A stretch of DNA of 64,000 nucleotides from Arthrobacter pullicola (lineage in GTDB: Bacteria; Actinomycetota; Actinomycetes; Actinomycetales; Micrococcaceae). Both the position numbers and the translations under genes were made by a program. This document shows, piece after piece, positions 45,008-54,559 of the stretch. The stretch is taken from contig NZ_JACSQC010000005.1 of assembly GCF_014836875.1 (NCBI RefSeq), positions 1 through 64,000 of the forward strand, given 5' to 3'. Every line of letters begins with the position of its first letter. The stretch's first letter is position 1. The notes under the pieces were generated by a model that saw nothing but the letters and a program-made list of their open reading frames with translations, did no database searches and was not told where the DNA came from.

Positions 45008-46531
45008 CTAGAAGAAGCCCTGCTTGGATTCGGCGTAGCTGACCAGGAGGTTTTTGGTCTGCTGGTAGTGGTCCAGCATCATTGCGTGGTTCTCGCGCCC
45101 GATTCCGGAGGATTTGTAGCCGCCGAACGCCGAGTGTGCAGGGTACGCGTGGTAGTTATTCACCCAAACCCTGCCCGCCTGGATATCCCGTCCTGCCCGG
45201 TAGGCGGTGTTGCCGTCCCTGGACCAAACGCCTGCACCGAGGCCGTAGAGGGTGTCATTGGCAATCGTCAGGGCCTCCCCGTAGTCGGAAAACCGCGTCA
45301 CCGAAACCACCGGGCCGAAGATCTCTTCCTGAAAAATGCGCATGTTGTTGGTGCCCTCGAAGACGGTCGGCTCAACGTAGTAGCCTCCGGCGAGGTCACC
45401 GCCAAGGACGTTGCGCTGTCCGCCGGCCAGGACCTTCGCACCCTCCTGCCCAGCGATATCCATGTAGGAAAGGATTTTCTCCAGCTGGTCATTGGATGCC
45501 TGGGCGCCCACCATGGTGTTGGTGTCCAGCGGGTTGCCCTGGACCATCTGCGCCGTGCGGGCCAGGGCGTCTGACATAAAGCTGTCGTAGATCGATTCCT
45601 GGACCAGGGCACGGGACGGACAGGTGCAGACTTCGCCCTGGTTCAGCGCGAACATGTTGAAGCCTTCAAGCGCCTTGTCATAGAAGGCGTCATCGCGGGC
45701 CGCGACGTCGGCGAAGAAGATGTTCGGGCTCTTGCCGCCCAGTTCCAGCGTTACCGGGATGAGGTTCTGGCTGGCGTACTGCATGATCAGCCGGCCGGTG
45801 GTGGTCTCGCCGGTGAAAGCGATCTTGCGGATCCGCTTCGAGGACGCCAGCGGCTTGCCGGCCTCCACGCCGAAGCCGTTCACGACGTTCAGCACACCTG
45901 CGGGAAGCAGGTCGGCAATCAATTCCATCAGCACCAGGATCGAGGCCGGCGTCTGCTCCGCCGGCTTGAGCACGACGGCGTTGCCGGCCGCGAGCGCCGG
46001 TGCCAGCTTCCAGGTCGCCATGAGGATCGGGAAGTTCCAGGGGATGATCTGGCCCACCACGCCGAGCGGCTCGTGATAGTGGTAGGCGGTGGTGTTGTCA
46101 TCGAGCTGGGAGAGGCTCCCCTCCTGTGCGCGGATGGCGCCGGCGAAGTAGCGGAAGTGGTCAACGGCCAGGGGCATGTCCGCCGCGAGGGTTTCCCGGA
46201 CCGGCTTCCCGTTGTCCCAGGTCTCTGCGACAGCCAGCAGCTCCAGATTGTCCTCAATGCGGTCAGCGATCCGGTTGAGGATGTTGGCACGCTCCGCCAC
46301 TGAGGTCTTGCCCCAGGACGGCGCTGCCTTGTGGGCGGCGTCAAGGGCCAGATCAATGTCCTCCGAGGTGCCGCGTGCCACCTCGCAGAAGACCTTCCCG
46401 GTCACGGGAGAAACGTTCTCAAAGTAGCCGCCCTTTACCGGGGCCACCCATTCTCCGCCGATCCAGTTTTCGTAGCGGGGCTTGAATGAGACGAGGGCAT
46501 CGCTCTGCCCGGGCTGCGCGTATACGGTCAT
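45008..46531 (-). CDS. NAD-dependent aldehyde dehydrogenase
   Basis: A 507-residue aldehyde dehydrogenase with the catalytic glutamate in [12 protein letters not shown], catalytic cysteine in [21 protein letters not shown] and the C-terminal segment [23 protein letters not shown]. The C-terminal region and the neighbours adhP and DUF779 fit the acetaldehyde dehydrogenase (AcoD/ExaC) group. ATG 46531 has AAGGAG about 10 bases before it; an ATG eight codons upstream is possible but unsupported. First gene of the operon. Confidence 0.95.
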   Translation of the reverse strand: MTVYAQPGQSDALVSFKPRYENWIGGEWVAPVKGGYFENVSPVTGKVFCEVARGTSEDIDLALDAAHKAAPSWGKTSVAERANILNRIADRIEDNLELLAVAETWDNGKPVRETLAADMPLAVDHFRYFAGAIRAQEGSLSQLDDNTTAYHYHEPLGVVGQIIPWNFPILMATWKLAPALAAGNAVVLKPAEQTPASILVLMELIADLLPAGVLNVVNGFGVEAGKPLASSKRIRKIAFTGETTTGRLIMQYASQNLIPVTLELGGKSPNIFFADVAARDDAFYDKALEGFNMFALNQGEVCTCPSRALVQESIYDSFMSDALARTAQMVQGNPLDTNTMVGAQASNDQLEKILSYMDIAGQEGAKVLAGGQRNVLGGDLAGGYYVEPTVFEGTNNMRIFQEEIFGPVVSVTRFSDYGEALTIANDTLYGLGAGVWSRDGNTAYRAGRDIQAGRVWVNNYHAYPAHSAFGGYKSSGIGRENHAMMLDHYQQTKNLLVSYAESKQGFF

Positions 46532-46741
46532 GACTGGTTCGCTCCTTTTCTTCAACGACGCCGGTGTCGTTTCCGTCGGTGCAGTGAACCGTACGCGTGC
46601 CTACGTTGCATCTACGTAGCAGCCGGGAAACCGCTCCAGGACGGTGTGGCCATGACGGACCCGGCGGGATTATTGTTGCCATGGGCAAGCTTTTGAATCA
46701 TTCCGAATCTGCCCTCCGGACCCATCTCACAAGGACGGCAT

Positions 46742-48484
46742 ATGGCTTCCGAACCCGCAGCCGGCCGGGACGCTCAGCGCCCCAGCCGCTATCTCCGTTA
46801 CCGCTGGTGGGGCCTGCTGGCCATCAGCCTCGGCGTTGCCATGATCATCATGGACGCCACCATCGTCTCGGTAGCGGTGCCCTCAATCGTCGCTGACCTG
46901 GGCATCTCCAGCACCCAGATTCAGTGGGTCCAGGAGATCTATACCCTGCTCTTCGCCGCACTGCTCCTTACCTGGGGCCGGATCGCGGACCGGGTGGGAC
47001 GGCGGCGGGTGATGCTGATCGGCGTCATACTGTTCGTCGCGGCCAGCGTGCTGTGTGCCTTGGCCGAATCCGGTGGCCTGCTGATTCTTGGCCGGGCCCT
47101 CCAGGGCCTGGGCGGGTCCATGATCCTGCCGACAACCCTGGCCCTGCTGAACGCGAACTTCCACGGCCGCGAGCGCGGTATTGCCTTCGCGGTCTGGGGA
47201 TCCACCATCGGCGGCATGGCTGCCATTGGCCCGCTGCTTGGCGGGTGGCTCACCGAAAATGCCAGCTGGCGCTGGGCCTTCGGCATCAACGTCCCGGTTG
47301 GGCTGCTGATCGTGGCGGGCCTGCTGCTCTTCGTTGCGGAATCCGCGGATACCGGTGCCCCGCAGCGCCTGGACCTCGGCGGCGCGGCCCTGTCCATCCT
47401 CGGTTTCGGCGCGCTGGTCTTCGGCCTGATTGAGGGCCGCACCTACGGCTGGTGGGAGGCCACGGAGGAGGCACCGTTCCAGGCCGGGCCCCTGTCCCCC
47501 GTTCCGCTGGCCTTCCTGCTGGCCGCGGTGGCCCTGGTGTGTTTCGTACTGCTCCAGCGTGCACGGACCGCTGCGGGCAAGGGTGTGATCCTGGACCTGT
47601 CCCTGTTCCGCATCCCGTCCTTCGCCAACGGCAACGTCACGGCACTGATCGTGAGCTTCGGCGAGTTCGGACTGATTCTCTCCCTGCCCCTGTGGTTTCA
47701 GAATGTCCTGGGCTTCAGCGCCTTTGAAGCCGGACTGGCCCTGCTGCCGCTGGCAATCGGCTCCTTCCTCGCCAGCGGCGGGGTTGCGGCCCTGGCCCGG
47801 AAATTCAGCCCCATCTTTGTGGTGCGGACGGGCCTGGCGCTGGAGATCCTCAGTATTGCCGCCCTGGCCCTGCTGATCCGGCCGGACAGCACGGCCTGGC
47901 TGACGTCTCCCATCCTGCTGATCTACGGGATGGGCGTGGGGCTGGCCACTGCGCAGCTGACCTCCGTCATCCTTGCCGAGGTCCCCCTGGCCAAGAGCGG
48001 CCAGGGCTCGGCCACCCAGAGCACCGCCCGCCAGACCGGCTCGGCCCTGGGCATCGCTGTGCTGGGGACCGCCTTCTTCACCACGCTCCGCACCGGGACC
48101 GAGGACCAAGTCGCCGGCGCCCTCGCCAACGCACCGCAGCTGAACGGGGCACTGGACTCGGTCAACGCCACGTCCGGCGGCAGCATCTCAACCCTGGCCG
48201 CCGACCCGCAGACCGCGTTCATAGCTGACGCCGCCCGGGAAGCGATGACGAACGGCGCTGCGCTGGCCGGCTGGATTGCCGCCGCTGCCCTGCTGATCGG
48301 TCTCCTGACCAGCCTGCGCATCAAGCCGGTCACCGAAGCGGTCGCCGACGCCCAGTCCTTTGGGCCGGCGGACGGCGGGGCCCCGGAACCCCGTGCCGCA
48401 ATGCAGGGCACACTACGGGGCACGGGACAGGGTGCAGCGAAGGATTCGGCCCCGGTGGCGGACCGGCCGGAACCGATGGCCTAG
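46742..48484 (+). CDS. MFS transporter, DHA2 family (14 helices)
   Basis: A 580-residue drug:H+ antiporter-like exporter with about 14 membrane helices, the motif GRIADRVGRRRVML between helices 2 and 3 and the antiporter motif near GPLLGGWLTENASWRWAFGINVPVG. A long polar C-terminal tail (about 525-580) is Pro/Ala-rich. AAGGAC precedes ATG 46742. It diverges from the aldehyde dehydrogenase operon (210 bases) and converges with the GAF regulator, sharing the 4-base CTAG as both stop codons. Substrate unknown. Confidence 0.92.
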   Translation: MASEPAAGRDAQRPSRYLRYRWWGLLAISLGVAMIIMDATIVSVAVPSIVADLGISSTQIQWVQEIYTLLFAALLLTWGRIADRVGRRRVMLIGVILFVAASVLCALAESGGLLILGRALQGLGGSMILPTTLALLNANFHGRERGIAFAVWGSTIGGMAAIGPLLGGWLTENASWRWAFGINVPVGLLIVAGLLLFVAESADTGAPQRLDLGGAALSILGFGALVFGLIEGRTYGWWEATEEAPFQAGPLSPVPLAFLLAAVALVCFVLLQRARTAAGKGVILDLSLFRIPSFANGNVTALIVSFGEFGLILSLPLWFQNVLGFSAFEAGLALLPLAIGSFLASGGVAALARKFSPIFVVRTGLALEILSIAALALLIRPDSTAWLTSPILLIYGMGVGLATAQLTSVILAEVPLAKSGQGSATQSTARQTGSALGIAVLGTAFFTTLRTGTEDQVAGALANAPQLNGALDSVNATSGGSISTLAADPQTAFIADAAREAMTNGAALAGWIAAAALLIGLLTSLRIKPVTEAVADAQSFGPADGGAPEPRAAMQGTLRGTGQGAAKDSAPVADRPEPMA

Positions 48485-49809
48485 GCCAGGTCCTGCTCAA
48501 TCCGCTGCAGTCCGGCCACAACTCCCGCCCGGCGGGGTGAGCGGGCAGGCAGCAGCTGCAGGGCCAGGCGCCAGGCTTCGCCGTCGTCTGCTGCTTCCGG
48601 GAGGCGCAGGTACTGCAGCAGCGTCTCGATGCCCGCGTCTGCGAGCACTGCTTCCCGGAGGACGGAGCTGAGGCTGCGCCGCAGCTCCGTTATTCCGGGC
48701 GCCTGGGAGTGCGGGAGGACTTCCCCGCGGTAAATGTTGAGGGCGAGCCGGTGGGCGCCGCGTTCCAGGCAGGAGCGGACCTGGCCGGCGTCGACCATCA
48801 GTTCACGGGGCAGCCGGTACGGGCGGGACTGCGGCACCATGTCAGCACCTGCCGGAGTTTCCCGGGCCAGCAGCTTGCGCAGCCGCAGCATCTCGGCGCG
48901 GACCGTGCCCACCGAGGACTGTTCCGGATAGGCCAGGACCGCCAGTTCCTCGGCGGTCAGTCCGCGGGGGTGCAGGGCCAGCAGTGCCATCAGCTCCGAG
49001 TGCCGGGGGCTCAGCTGCTGGCGGGATCCGCCCACGCACAGGACGGCGGAATCCGTGCCCAGGATCTGCAGGCTGTCCTGGTAAAGGCTTGGCCGGGGGC
49101 TGGCGGCAGGTGCGCGGGGCCGGCGGGGAGCCCGGACCTGGAGGCGTTCAACATGCAGCTGCGCCTGCGCCGCCGCCACCGTTGCCTGCACCAGGGCAAG
49201 GGTATGCACGGCAACGGCCTCCTCCTTGCCCGTGATGTCCACAACGCCCAGGACTGCCCCGGAATCCGGATCGTGCACGGGTACAGCCGTGCAGGACCAG
49301 GGATGCACCTGAACGCTGAAATGTTCAGCTCCCGCGATCTGCACGCTCCGTCCGGTCACCAGGGCCGTGCCCGGCGCGCTGGTGCCGATCGAGTTCTCCG
49401 ACCAGTCGGCTCCCGGCAGGAACATCATGCCCTCTGCCCGGCGGCGCAGCTCCGGGTCCCCGTCGACCCAGAGCAGCCTGCCCAGCTGGTCCCCCACGGC
49501 AACCAGCAGACCGCTTTCCCTCCCGGGTTCCACCAGCAGGCGCTGGATTACGGGCATGATCGAGGCCAGGGGGTGAGAGGCACGGTAGGCCTGGAGATCT
49601 CCGTCGCCGAACACCAGGGCGGGCCGGGCATCGTCGGGATTTGGATGGTGCTGCAGGGACCGCTGCCAGGACTCTTTGACGCCGGGACGGAGGGTATCCA
49701 GGACTGCGCCCTGCGCCCGCATACTTTCATGCGCCCGCCACGCCTCCCGCTGGAGGGATTCCGCCGTCCGGGGTCCACGCTCCCGCACGCCACTTCGACT
49801 GTGCTGCAC
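48481..49809 (-). CDS. GAF-domain transcriptional regulator with C-terminal winged helix
   Basis: A protein of about 442 residues. The N-terminal half resembles the sensor part of AcoR-type regulators (SWQRSLQHHPNPDD, a GAF-like region with GADWSENSIGTSAPGTALVTGRSVQIAGAEHF and CTAVPVHDPDSGAVLGVVDITG). There is no AAA+ ATPase domain; instead residues ~290-360 read as an OmpR/SARP-like winged helix (LSPRHSELMALLALHPRGLTAEELAVLAYPE). Relatives lie near aldehyde dehydrogenase genes and this one may control the operon at 43.5-46.5 kb. The start is uncertain: GTG 49809 has AGGCAGGAC before it, but ATG codons further in are possible. Confidence 0.75.
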   Translation of the reverse strand: MQHSRSGVRERGPRTAESLQREAWRAHESMRAQGAVLDTLRPGVKESWQRSLQHHPNPDDARPALVFGDGDLQAYRASHPLASIMPVIQRLLVEPGRESGLLVAVGDQLGRLLWVDGDPELRRRAEGMMFLPGADWSENSIGTSAPGTALVTGRSVQIAGAEHFSVQVHPWSCTAVPVHDPDSGAVLGVVDITGKEEAVAVHTLALVQATVAAAQAQLHVERLQVRAPRRPRAPAASPRPSLYQDSLQILGTDSAVLCVGGSRQQLSPRHSELMALLALHPRGLTAEELAVLAYPEQSSVGTVRAEMLRLRKLLARETPAGADMVPQSRPYRLPRELMVDAGQVRSCLERGAHRLALNIYRGEVLPHSQAPGITELRRSLSSVLREAVLADAGIETLLQYLRLPEAADDGEAWRLALQLLPARSPRRAGVVAGLQRIEQDLA

Positions 49810-50001
49810 CGTCCTGCCTATCCGCGCTGATAAGGAGACCGCCTGCGCCGGAACCTGGCGAACCCGGCATACTGCCGGCCCGGTTCCGGACAGCCTGTGG
49901 CTGCGTGTCCATGGTGACACGGGAAACCGCCAGGTTCCAGAGCAAATCCCCACGGGCCGCTTCGGCGGGGTATCCCTGGCCGGCAGCTGGAGTGCAGCCG
50001 G

Positions 50002-50049
50002 AAACGGCCGAAGCCAGGGCCGCTGGGCGGCGCCTGGCTTCGGCCGTTT
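50002..50049. terminator. Long hairpin downstream of fprA
   Basis: Eighteen-base perfect arms (AAACGGCCGAAGCCAGGC at 50002-50019, complement at 50032-50049) with a 12-base loop. It lies 35 bases after the fprA stop and ends in TTT on both strands. Confidence 0.8.
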
Positions 50050-50083
50050 GACTCTGCTTCCGGGTTTTGCTGCCGGTTGGACG

Positions 50084-51511
50084 CTACCGCGCGCCCTGCC
50101 GGCTGACCCGGATCATTTCTTCGCGGTCCACAACCTTCACGCGTTCGCGGACCAGGTCGCCGACTCCGGGATCGCCGTGCACGTAGCTGGCACCCAGCGA
50201 CATCTCGTGCGCATCGAGCTGCTTCCACCCCTGCCAGGTGGTGTACTCGACGCCGCGCTCTTCGAGGAGGCGGATGATCGCGTCGGGTTCCGGCTCTTCT
50301 GCCGCGGGAAGTGTCCGGCGGTCTTCCAGCAGGTAGCCGATGGTTTCCAGGGCATCGCCCTTGGTGTGCCCGATCAGCCCCACCGGTCCGCGCTTGATCC
50401 AGCCGGTCGCGTAGATACCGGGGACAGGCTGCCCGTCAGCATCCACCACCCGGCCACCTTCGTTCGGGATCACTCCGCGGCGGGCGTCGTAGCCTACCTC
50501 GGGCAGTTCGGAGCCGAAATAACCCACTGCCCGGTAAACGGCCTGGACGGGGTAATCCACGTATTCGCCGGTGCCGCGCGCGTTGCCGGTGCCGTCGAGC
50601 TCAGTGCGCTCCATCTTGATGCCGGCAACCTTGCCCGGAGTGGCGGGATCGTCGTGGATTTCCACCGGGGAATGCAGGAAGTGCAGGTGCAGGCGGCGCG
50701 AAGCACCGGTGTCCTGTTCCTCAACCAGCCAGTTGGTCAGGGTGTTGACCATGGTCTTGGTCTGGTTGTTCGTGCGGATCTGCTCATCGGAGGCTTCATC
50801 GAATTCGAAGTCCTCCGGGTACAGGACGATGTCCACGTCGCGGGAGTGTGAGAGTTCACGCAGTTCCAGCGGAGTGAACTTCACCTGGGCCGGCCCGCGG
50901 CGCCCGAACACGTGGACGTCAGTGACCGGGGACTTCTTGAGCCCCTCATAGACGTTGGACGGAATTTCCGTGGTGAGCAGGTCATCGGCGTGTTTGGAAA
51001 GGATGCGCGCGACGTCGAGGGCCACGTTTCCGTTGCCAATCACCGCGATTTCCTTGGCATCCAGGGGCCAGTCACGCGGCACGTCCGGATTTCCGTCATA
51101 CCAGGAAACAAAGTCGGCTCCGCCGAAGGAGCCAGCAAGCTCGACGCCGGGAATGTTCAGCGGGGCATCCTTGAGGGCGCCCGTGGCAAAGATGACGGCG
51201 TCATAGAAGTGCCGGAAATCGCTGAGCGTGAGGTCGCGGCCGTAGTTCACGTTCCCGAGGAAACGGATGTCCCCGCGGTCCAGAACCTTCTCCAGTGCCT
51301 TGACGATTCCCTTGATGCGGGGGTGGTCGGGCGCGACGCCGTAGCGGATCAGGCCGTACGGGGTGGGGTACTGGTCGAAGAGGTCAATGCTGACGTCGAA
51401 GTCACGGTCGGCTTTGGTCAGGATGTCTGCCGCATAAACGCCGGCCGGACCAGCACCGATAATTGCCACCCGCATGGGACGCTGCGAGCTGTCCGGGGCT
51501 GAGTTAGACAC
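50084..51511 (-). CDS. fprA: Ferredoxin/adrenodoxin-type NADP+ reductase
   Basis: FprA transfers electrons between NADPH and ferredoxin with FAD. The 475-residue protein matches the adrenodoxin reductase-like family: FAD motif VAIIGAGPAGVYAAD (about 15-29), YGVAPDHPRIKGIVKALE, NADP motif VIGNGNVALDVARIL and C-terminal ATGWIKRGPVGLIGHTKGDA. Start is GTG 51511 with GAAGGA before it; an internal ATG at residue 13 is less likely. It stands alone, divergent from rarD. Confidence 0.95.
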   Translation of the reverse strand: MSNSAPDSSQRPMRVAIIGAGPAGVYAADILTKADRDFDVSIDLFDQYPTPYGLIRYGVAPDHPRIKGIVKALEKVLDRGDIRFLGNVNYGRDLTLSDFRHFYDAVIFATGALKDAPLNIPGVELAGSFGGADFVSWYDGNPDVPRDWPLDAKEIAVIGNGNVALDVARILSKHADDLLTTEIPSNVYEGLKKSPVTDVHVFGRRGPAQVKFTPLELRELSHSRDVDIVLYPEDFEFDEASDEQIRTNNQTKTMVNTLTNWLVEEQDTGASRRLHLHFLHSPVEIHDDPATPGKVAGIKMERTELDGTGNARGTGEYVDYPVQAVYRAVGYFGSELPEVGYDARRGVIPNEGGRVVDADGQPVPGIYATGWIKRGPVGLIGHTKGDALETIGYLLEDRRTLPAAEEPEPDAIIRLLEERGVEYTTWQGWKQLDAHEMSLGASYVHGDPGVGDLVRERVKVVDREEMIRVSRQGAR

Positions 51512-51683
51512 GTATAGTCCTTCTTCTCTGGAGTTCTCTGCATCTCAGGGAGCAAGTCACTGAGCAGCTTACGGACGCAAATGGCGCACAGTTTCCTATT
51601 CTAATTGCCCCGCAGCACAGCGTCTAAACGGTTCGGGTGCAGGCCCATGGAATATGCGCAGGGCGTAGTGCGTTGCACCGCAC

Positions 51684-52769
51684 ATGCCCAATGAGCAACC
51701 TCCCGGCAGCACCCCTGCCTACGCCGCCTCAAGTGCCGCCGCTCCGGTTCCACCGGGAGCTCCGCCGCAGGGCACCGCTGCAGAAGCATCTGCCGCAGCC
51801 CCGGACGGACCGGATGGCAGCACCCCGGCTGCGGGTCCCGGGCCGGAAAGGGACGGCAGGATCAGTGGATCCGGCCTGCTCTTTGGTATTGGCGCCTATG
51901 GCATCTGGGGATTCCTGCCGCTGTACTTCCTGCTGCTGGAACCCGCTGGGCCGGTGGAGATCGTCGCTTCACGCGTCGTCTTCTCCCTGGTGTTCTGCGC
52001 CTTCCTGCTGACAGTGATGCGCTCCTGGCGCCGGGCACTGACCGCGGTGCGGGATCTGCGCATGCTGGGCACCCTGTCCCTGGCCGCTGTCCTCATTGCG
52101 GTGAACTGGCTGGTCTTCTCCTGGGCCGTGCTCAACGGCCATGCCCTTGAGGCCGCGCTTGGCTACTTCATCAATCCGCTGGTATCGGTACTGCTGGGCG
52201 TGTTCCTGTTGAAGGAACGGCTCCGGCCGCTTCAGTGGGCCGCCATCTCGGCGGGATTCATCGCCGTCCTGGTCCTGGCATTCGCCTACGGCAGCGTTCC
52301 CTGGGTGGCGTTGACCCTGGCGTTCAGTTTCGGCTTCTACGGCCTGGTCAAGAAGGGTGTAGGCGGAAAGGTCGATGCCGTTTCCAGCCTGTCAATTGAA
52401 ACGGCGGTGCTGACGCCGCTCGCCGTCGTCGTCCTGGCAGTGATGGCTGCCAACGGCTCCGGGACGCTGTTCAGCTTCGGGCCTGCGCATTTCTGGCTGC
52501 TGGCGGCCTCGGGGATAGCCACTGCCGTTCCCCTGATCTTCTTCGGCGCGGCGGCCAGCCGGCTGCCGCTTACCATGGTCGGAATGCTTCAGTATCTGGC
52601 GCCGGTCCTGCAGTTCATCATGGCCCTTGTTGTCTTCCAGGAGGCCATGCCGCCCGAACGCTGGGCGGGATTTGGGCTCGTCTGGCTGGCACTGGGCCTG
52701 CTCAGCATCGACATGATGGGCTCCCCGCGCCGCGCCCGGATCCGCCGGACGGCGGCAAGCACGGTGTAG
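51684..52769 (+). CDS. rarD: RarD-type EamA-family transporter
   Basis: A 361-residue inner-membrane protein with ten helices in two EamA halves; segments GIGAYGIWGFLPLYFLLL, FINPLVSVLLGVFLLKERL and MLQYLAPVLQFIMALVVFQE are typical of RarD (chloramphenicol-sensitivity family). It has an unusual N-terminal extension of about 58 Pro/Ala/Gly-rich residues with no ribosome-binding sequence before ATG 51684, so the true start may be internal. Function of RarD proteins is poorly known. Confidence 0.88.
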   Translation: MPNEQPPGSTPAYAASSAAAPVPPGAPPQGTAAEASAAAPDGPDGSTPAAGPGPERDGRISGSGLLFGIGAYGIWGFLPLYFLLLEPAGPVEIVASRVVFSLVFCAFLLTVMRSWRRALTAVRDLRMLGTLSLAAVLIAVNWLVFSWAVLNGHALEAALGYFINPLVSVLLGVFLLKERLRPLQWAAISAGFIAVLVLAFAYGSVPWVALTLAFSFGFYGLVKKGVGGKVDAVSSLSIETAVLTPLAVVVLAVMAANGSGTLFSFGPAHFWLLAASGIATAVPLIFFGAAASRLPLTMVGMLQYLAPVLQFIMALVVFQEAMPPERWAGFGLVWLALGLLSIDMMGSPRRARIRRTAASTV

Positions 52770-52833
52770 CAGGCCGCAGGCTGTCCCGGCCGGCCCCTTC
52801 GAACCGCAACGGCGTAGAAGGCGTACAAACGGC

Positions 52834-52865
52834 GAAAGCGCAGGACCGGATGGTCCTGCGCTTTC
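52834..52865. terminator. Bidirectional terminator between rarD and the CAP-domain gene
   Basis: Fourteen-base perfect arms (GAAAGCGCAGGACC and complement) around a 4-base loop between two convergent genes. Confidence 0.8.
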
Positions 52866-52883
52866 CCGCCTGCCTCCTGGCTG

Positions 52884-54332
52884 CTAAGCCGTTTCTGCCC
52901 TGCGGCCCCGCAGGACCATCAGAGCAGCTGCGCCGGCCAGGATCATAGCCACACCTGTTCCAGCGAACACCGCCTGGCCCGTGGAAAAACCGGTCGCGGC
53001 CAGCTCTGCAGGTGCACCGGGACCTGCAGCAGTGGCTACACCGAGCACGTTCACCTCGGCCTGCACCGTGAAGGCCTGCCATCCTGCCAGGGCCCCGTTC
53101 GGTTCATACAGGGCTACCCGGTGGTCCCCGGCTTCCAGGCCGGCCGGGATGTCGATCCGCAGTATGCCGTTCGCATCAACGGTGAAGACTCCTGCCTTCA
53201 CGGGCGTCGAGTGCAGGAAGACCTGGTATTCGTGGCCCGGGGTGAGGCCGGAAACCGTAAGGGCGCTGCCGCTGGTTCTGGTTTCGAAGCTGCCGCGCGC
53301 CTCGGGGGTCAGCACGGCAGGGTCACTGGTCTGCAGCTCAACCCGCTCGCCTGCGGTGGACGCTGCCGGCTGGTTTCCTGCAGGCTCAGCCGGGATTTCG
53401 GTAGCAGCAGGTTCCGCGGTTGGCTCAGTTTCTTCGGTTGCAACAGGTTCCGGAGTTTCCGGGGCCGGGGTCTCCACCGGGGCAGGTGCCTGCGACGGCT
53501 CCTCCGGAGCAGGAGCGGGCGATTCAACCGGGGCCGGTGGATCCGTAACCGGTGCCTCCGGGGTTTCGCTGGGAGCAGCGGGCTGAGCCGGGTTGGCAGG
53601 CTCGGCCGGCGCCTCGGTCGGCACCGGCTCCGGCTCCACGTCCGCAGACGGGTTGCCCGGCGCGGGCTCCGGAGCAGGAGCCGACGGTTCTGCCGATGGT
53701 TCCACTGCCGGGACCGTTTCCGCAGGCGGGCGGGTCGGTTCAGGCTCGGGGAGCACTGTGGACTCCGGCTCGGGGGCCGGCGTCTGCGCGGGGGTGGTTT
53801 CTGCGGGCAGGGTCTCAGCCGGCGGGGCAGGTACGGCGGTGTTGGCATACTGACCGAAGTTGACGGTGGCCAGGTACACACCCTTGTTCGGCCCTTCCGT
53901 CAGCTGGACGACGCCGATGCCGATGTCCGTATCCGCAGCACCAAGCATGTTCCCGCGGTGCAGCTCAGAATTGACCCACCACTGGAAGGCCTGGTCAACG
54001 CTCATGTTCCAGGCGATGTTTTCGGAGTATCCCAGGGCGCCCGCCGGGTACTGGGCGGCATAGTCCGGGTTGTGCAGGAACGTGCCGGCACCGTGGACGT
54101 TGGCGGTCTGCGCGGACCGCATGGTCCAGTCCTGGGCCACGGCGGCTATTCCGCTGTTCCAGGCCAGTGGCTTGAGTGCCTGCTGCGCACGGTAGTCGTT
54201 GATCAGGGTGTGAAGCCTGCTGGCCGCCACGCCGTCCAATGATGTGGCCGACGCCGCGGGCAGCGCCACAGCGGTGGCCCCCAGAGCCAGCATCAGGGCA
54301 GCAAACGCCCCTGCGAGTTTCCTCATTCGCAT
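52884..54332 (-). CDS. Surface CAP-domain protein with LAATG sorting signal
   Basis: A 482-residue exported protein. Residues 1-29 are a signal peptide ending in ASA. Residues ~35-165 are a CAP (SCP/PR-1-like) domain: LHTLINDYRAQQALKPLAWNSGIAAVAQDW, then SENIAWNMSVDQAFQWWVNSELHRGNML and the final strand YLATVNFGQY. About 170 residues rich in Pro, Glu, Ala and Thr follow, a likely wall-spanning stalk, then a compact beta-rich region (~345-435). The C-terminus has LAATG (444-448), a hydrophobic helix and RGRR, a sortase signal of the class E type common in high-GC Gram-positives. ATG 54332 follows AAGGA. The role of its CAP domain is unknown. Confidence 0.87.
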   Translation of the reverse strand: MRMRKLAGAFAALMLALGATAVALPAASATSLDGVAASRLHTLINDYRAQQALKPLAWNSGIAAVAQDWTMRSAQTANVHGAGTFLHNPDYAAQYPAGALGYSENIAWNMSVDQAFQWWVNSELHRGNMLGAADTDIGIGVVQLTEGPNKGVYLATVNFGQYANTAVPAPPAETLPAETTPAQTPAPEPESTVLPEPEPTRPPAETVPAVEPSAEPSAPAPEPAPGNPSADVEPEPVPTEAPAEPANPAQPAAPSETPEAPVTDPPAPVESPAPAPEEPSQAPAPVETPAPETPEPVATEETEPTAEPAATEIPAEPAGNQPAASTAGERVELQTSDPAVLTPEARGSFETRTSGSALTVSGLTPGHEYQVFLHSTPVKAGVFTVDANGILRIDIPAGLEAGDHRVALYEPNGALAGWQAFTVQAEVNVLGVATAAGPGAPAELAATGFSTGQAVFAGTGVAMILAGAAALMVLRGRRAETA

Positions 54333-54559
54333 TGTGTAAATCCTTATGCCTCGAGACCCGCGGTTATCCACCGTGGAGGCCTTTGCTGCGCGTCCATCCC
54401 CAGCGAACGCGACACACCGCATGCGTGCGGTGCTTGACAAGCAATCTAACGCAGACCTCACAGATTCACAACAATCCCATTAACACCACTGGTAACAGGA
54501 GAACCAAGGATGCGCCCGGGGAGAGGCACGCCGGTCAACCGCTGCCTCCGGAAACGCGC

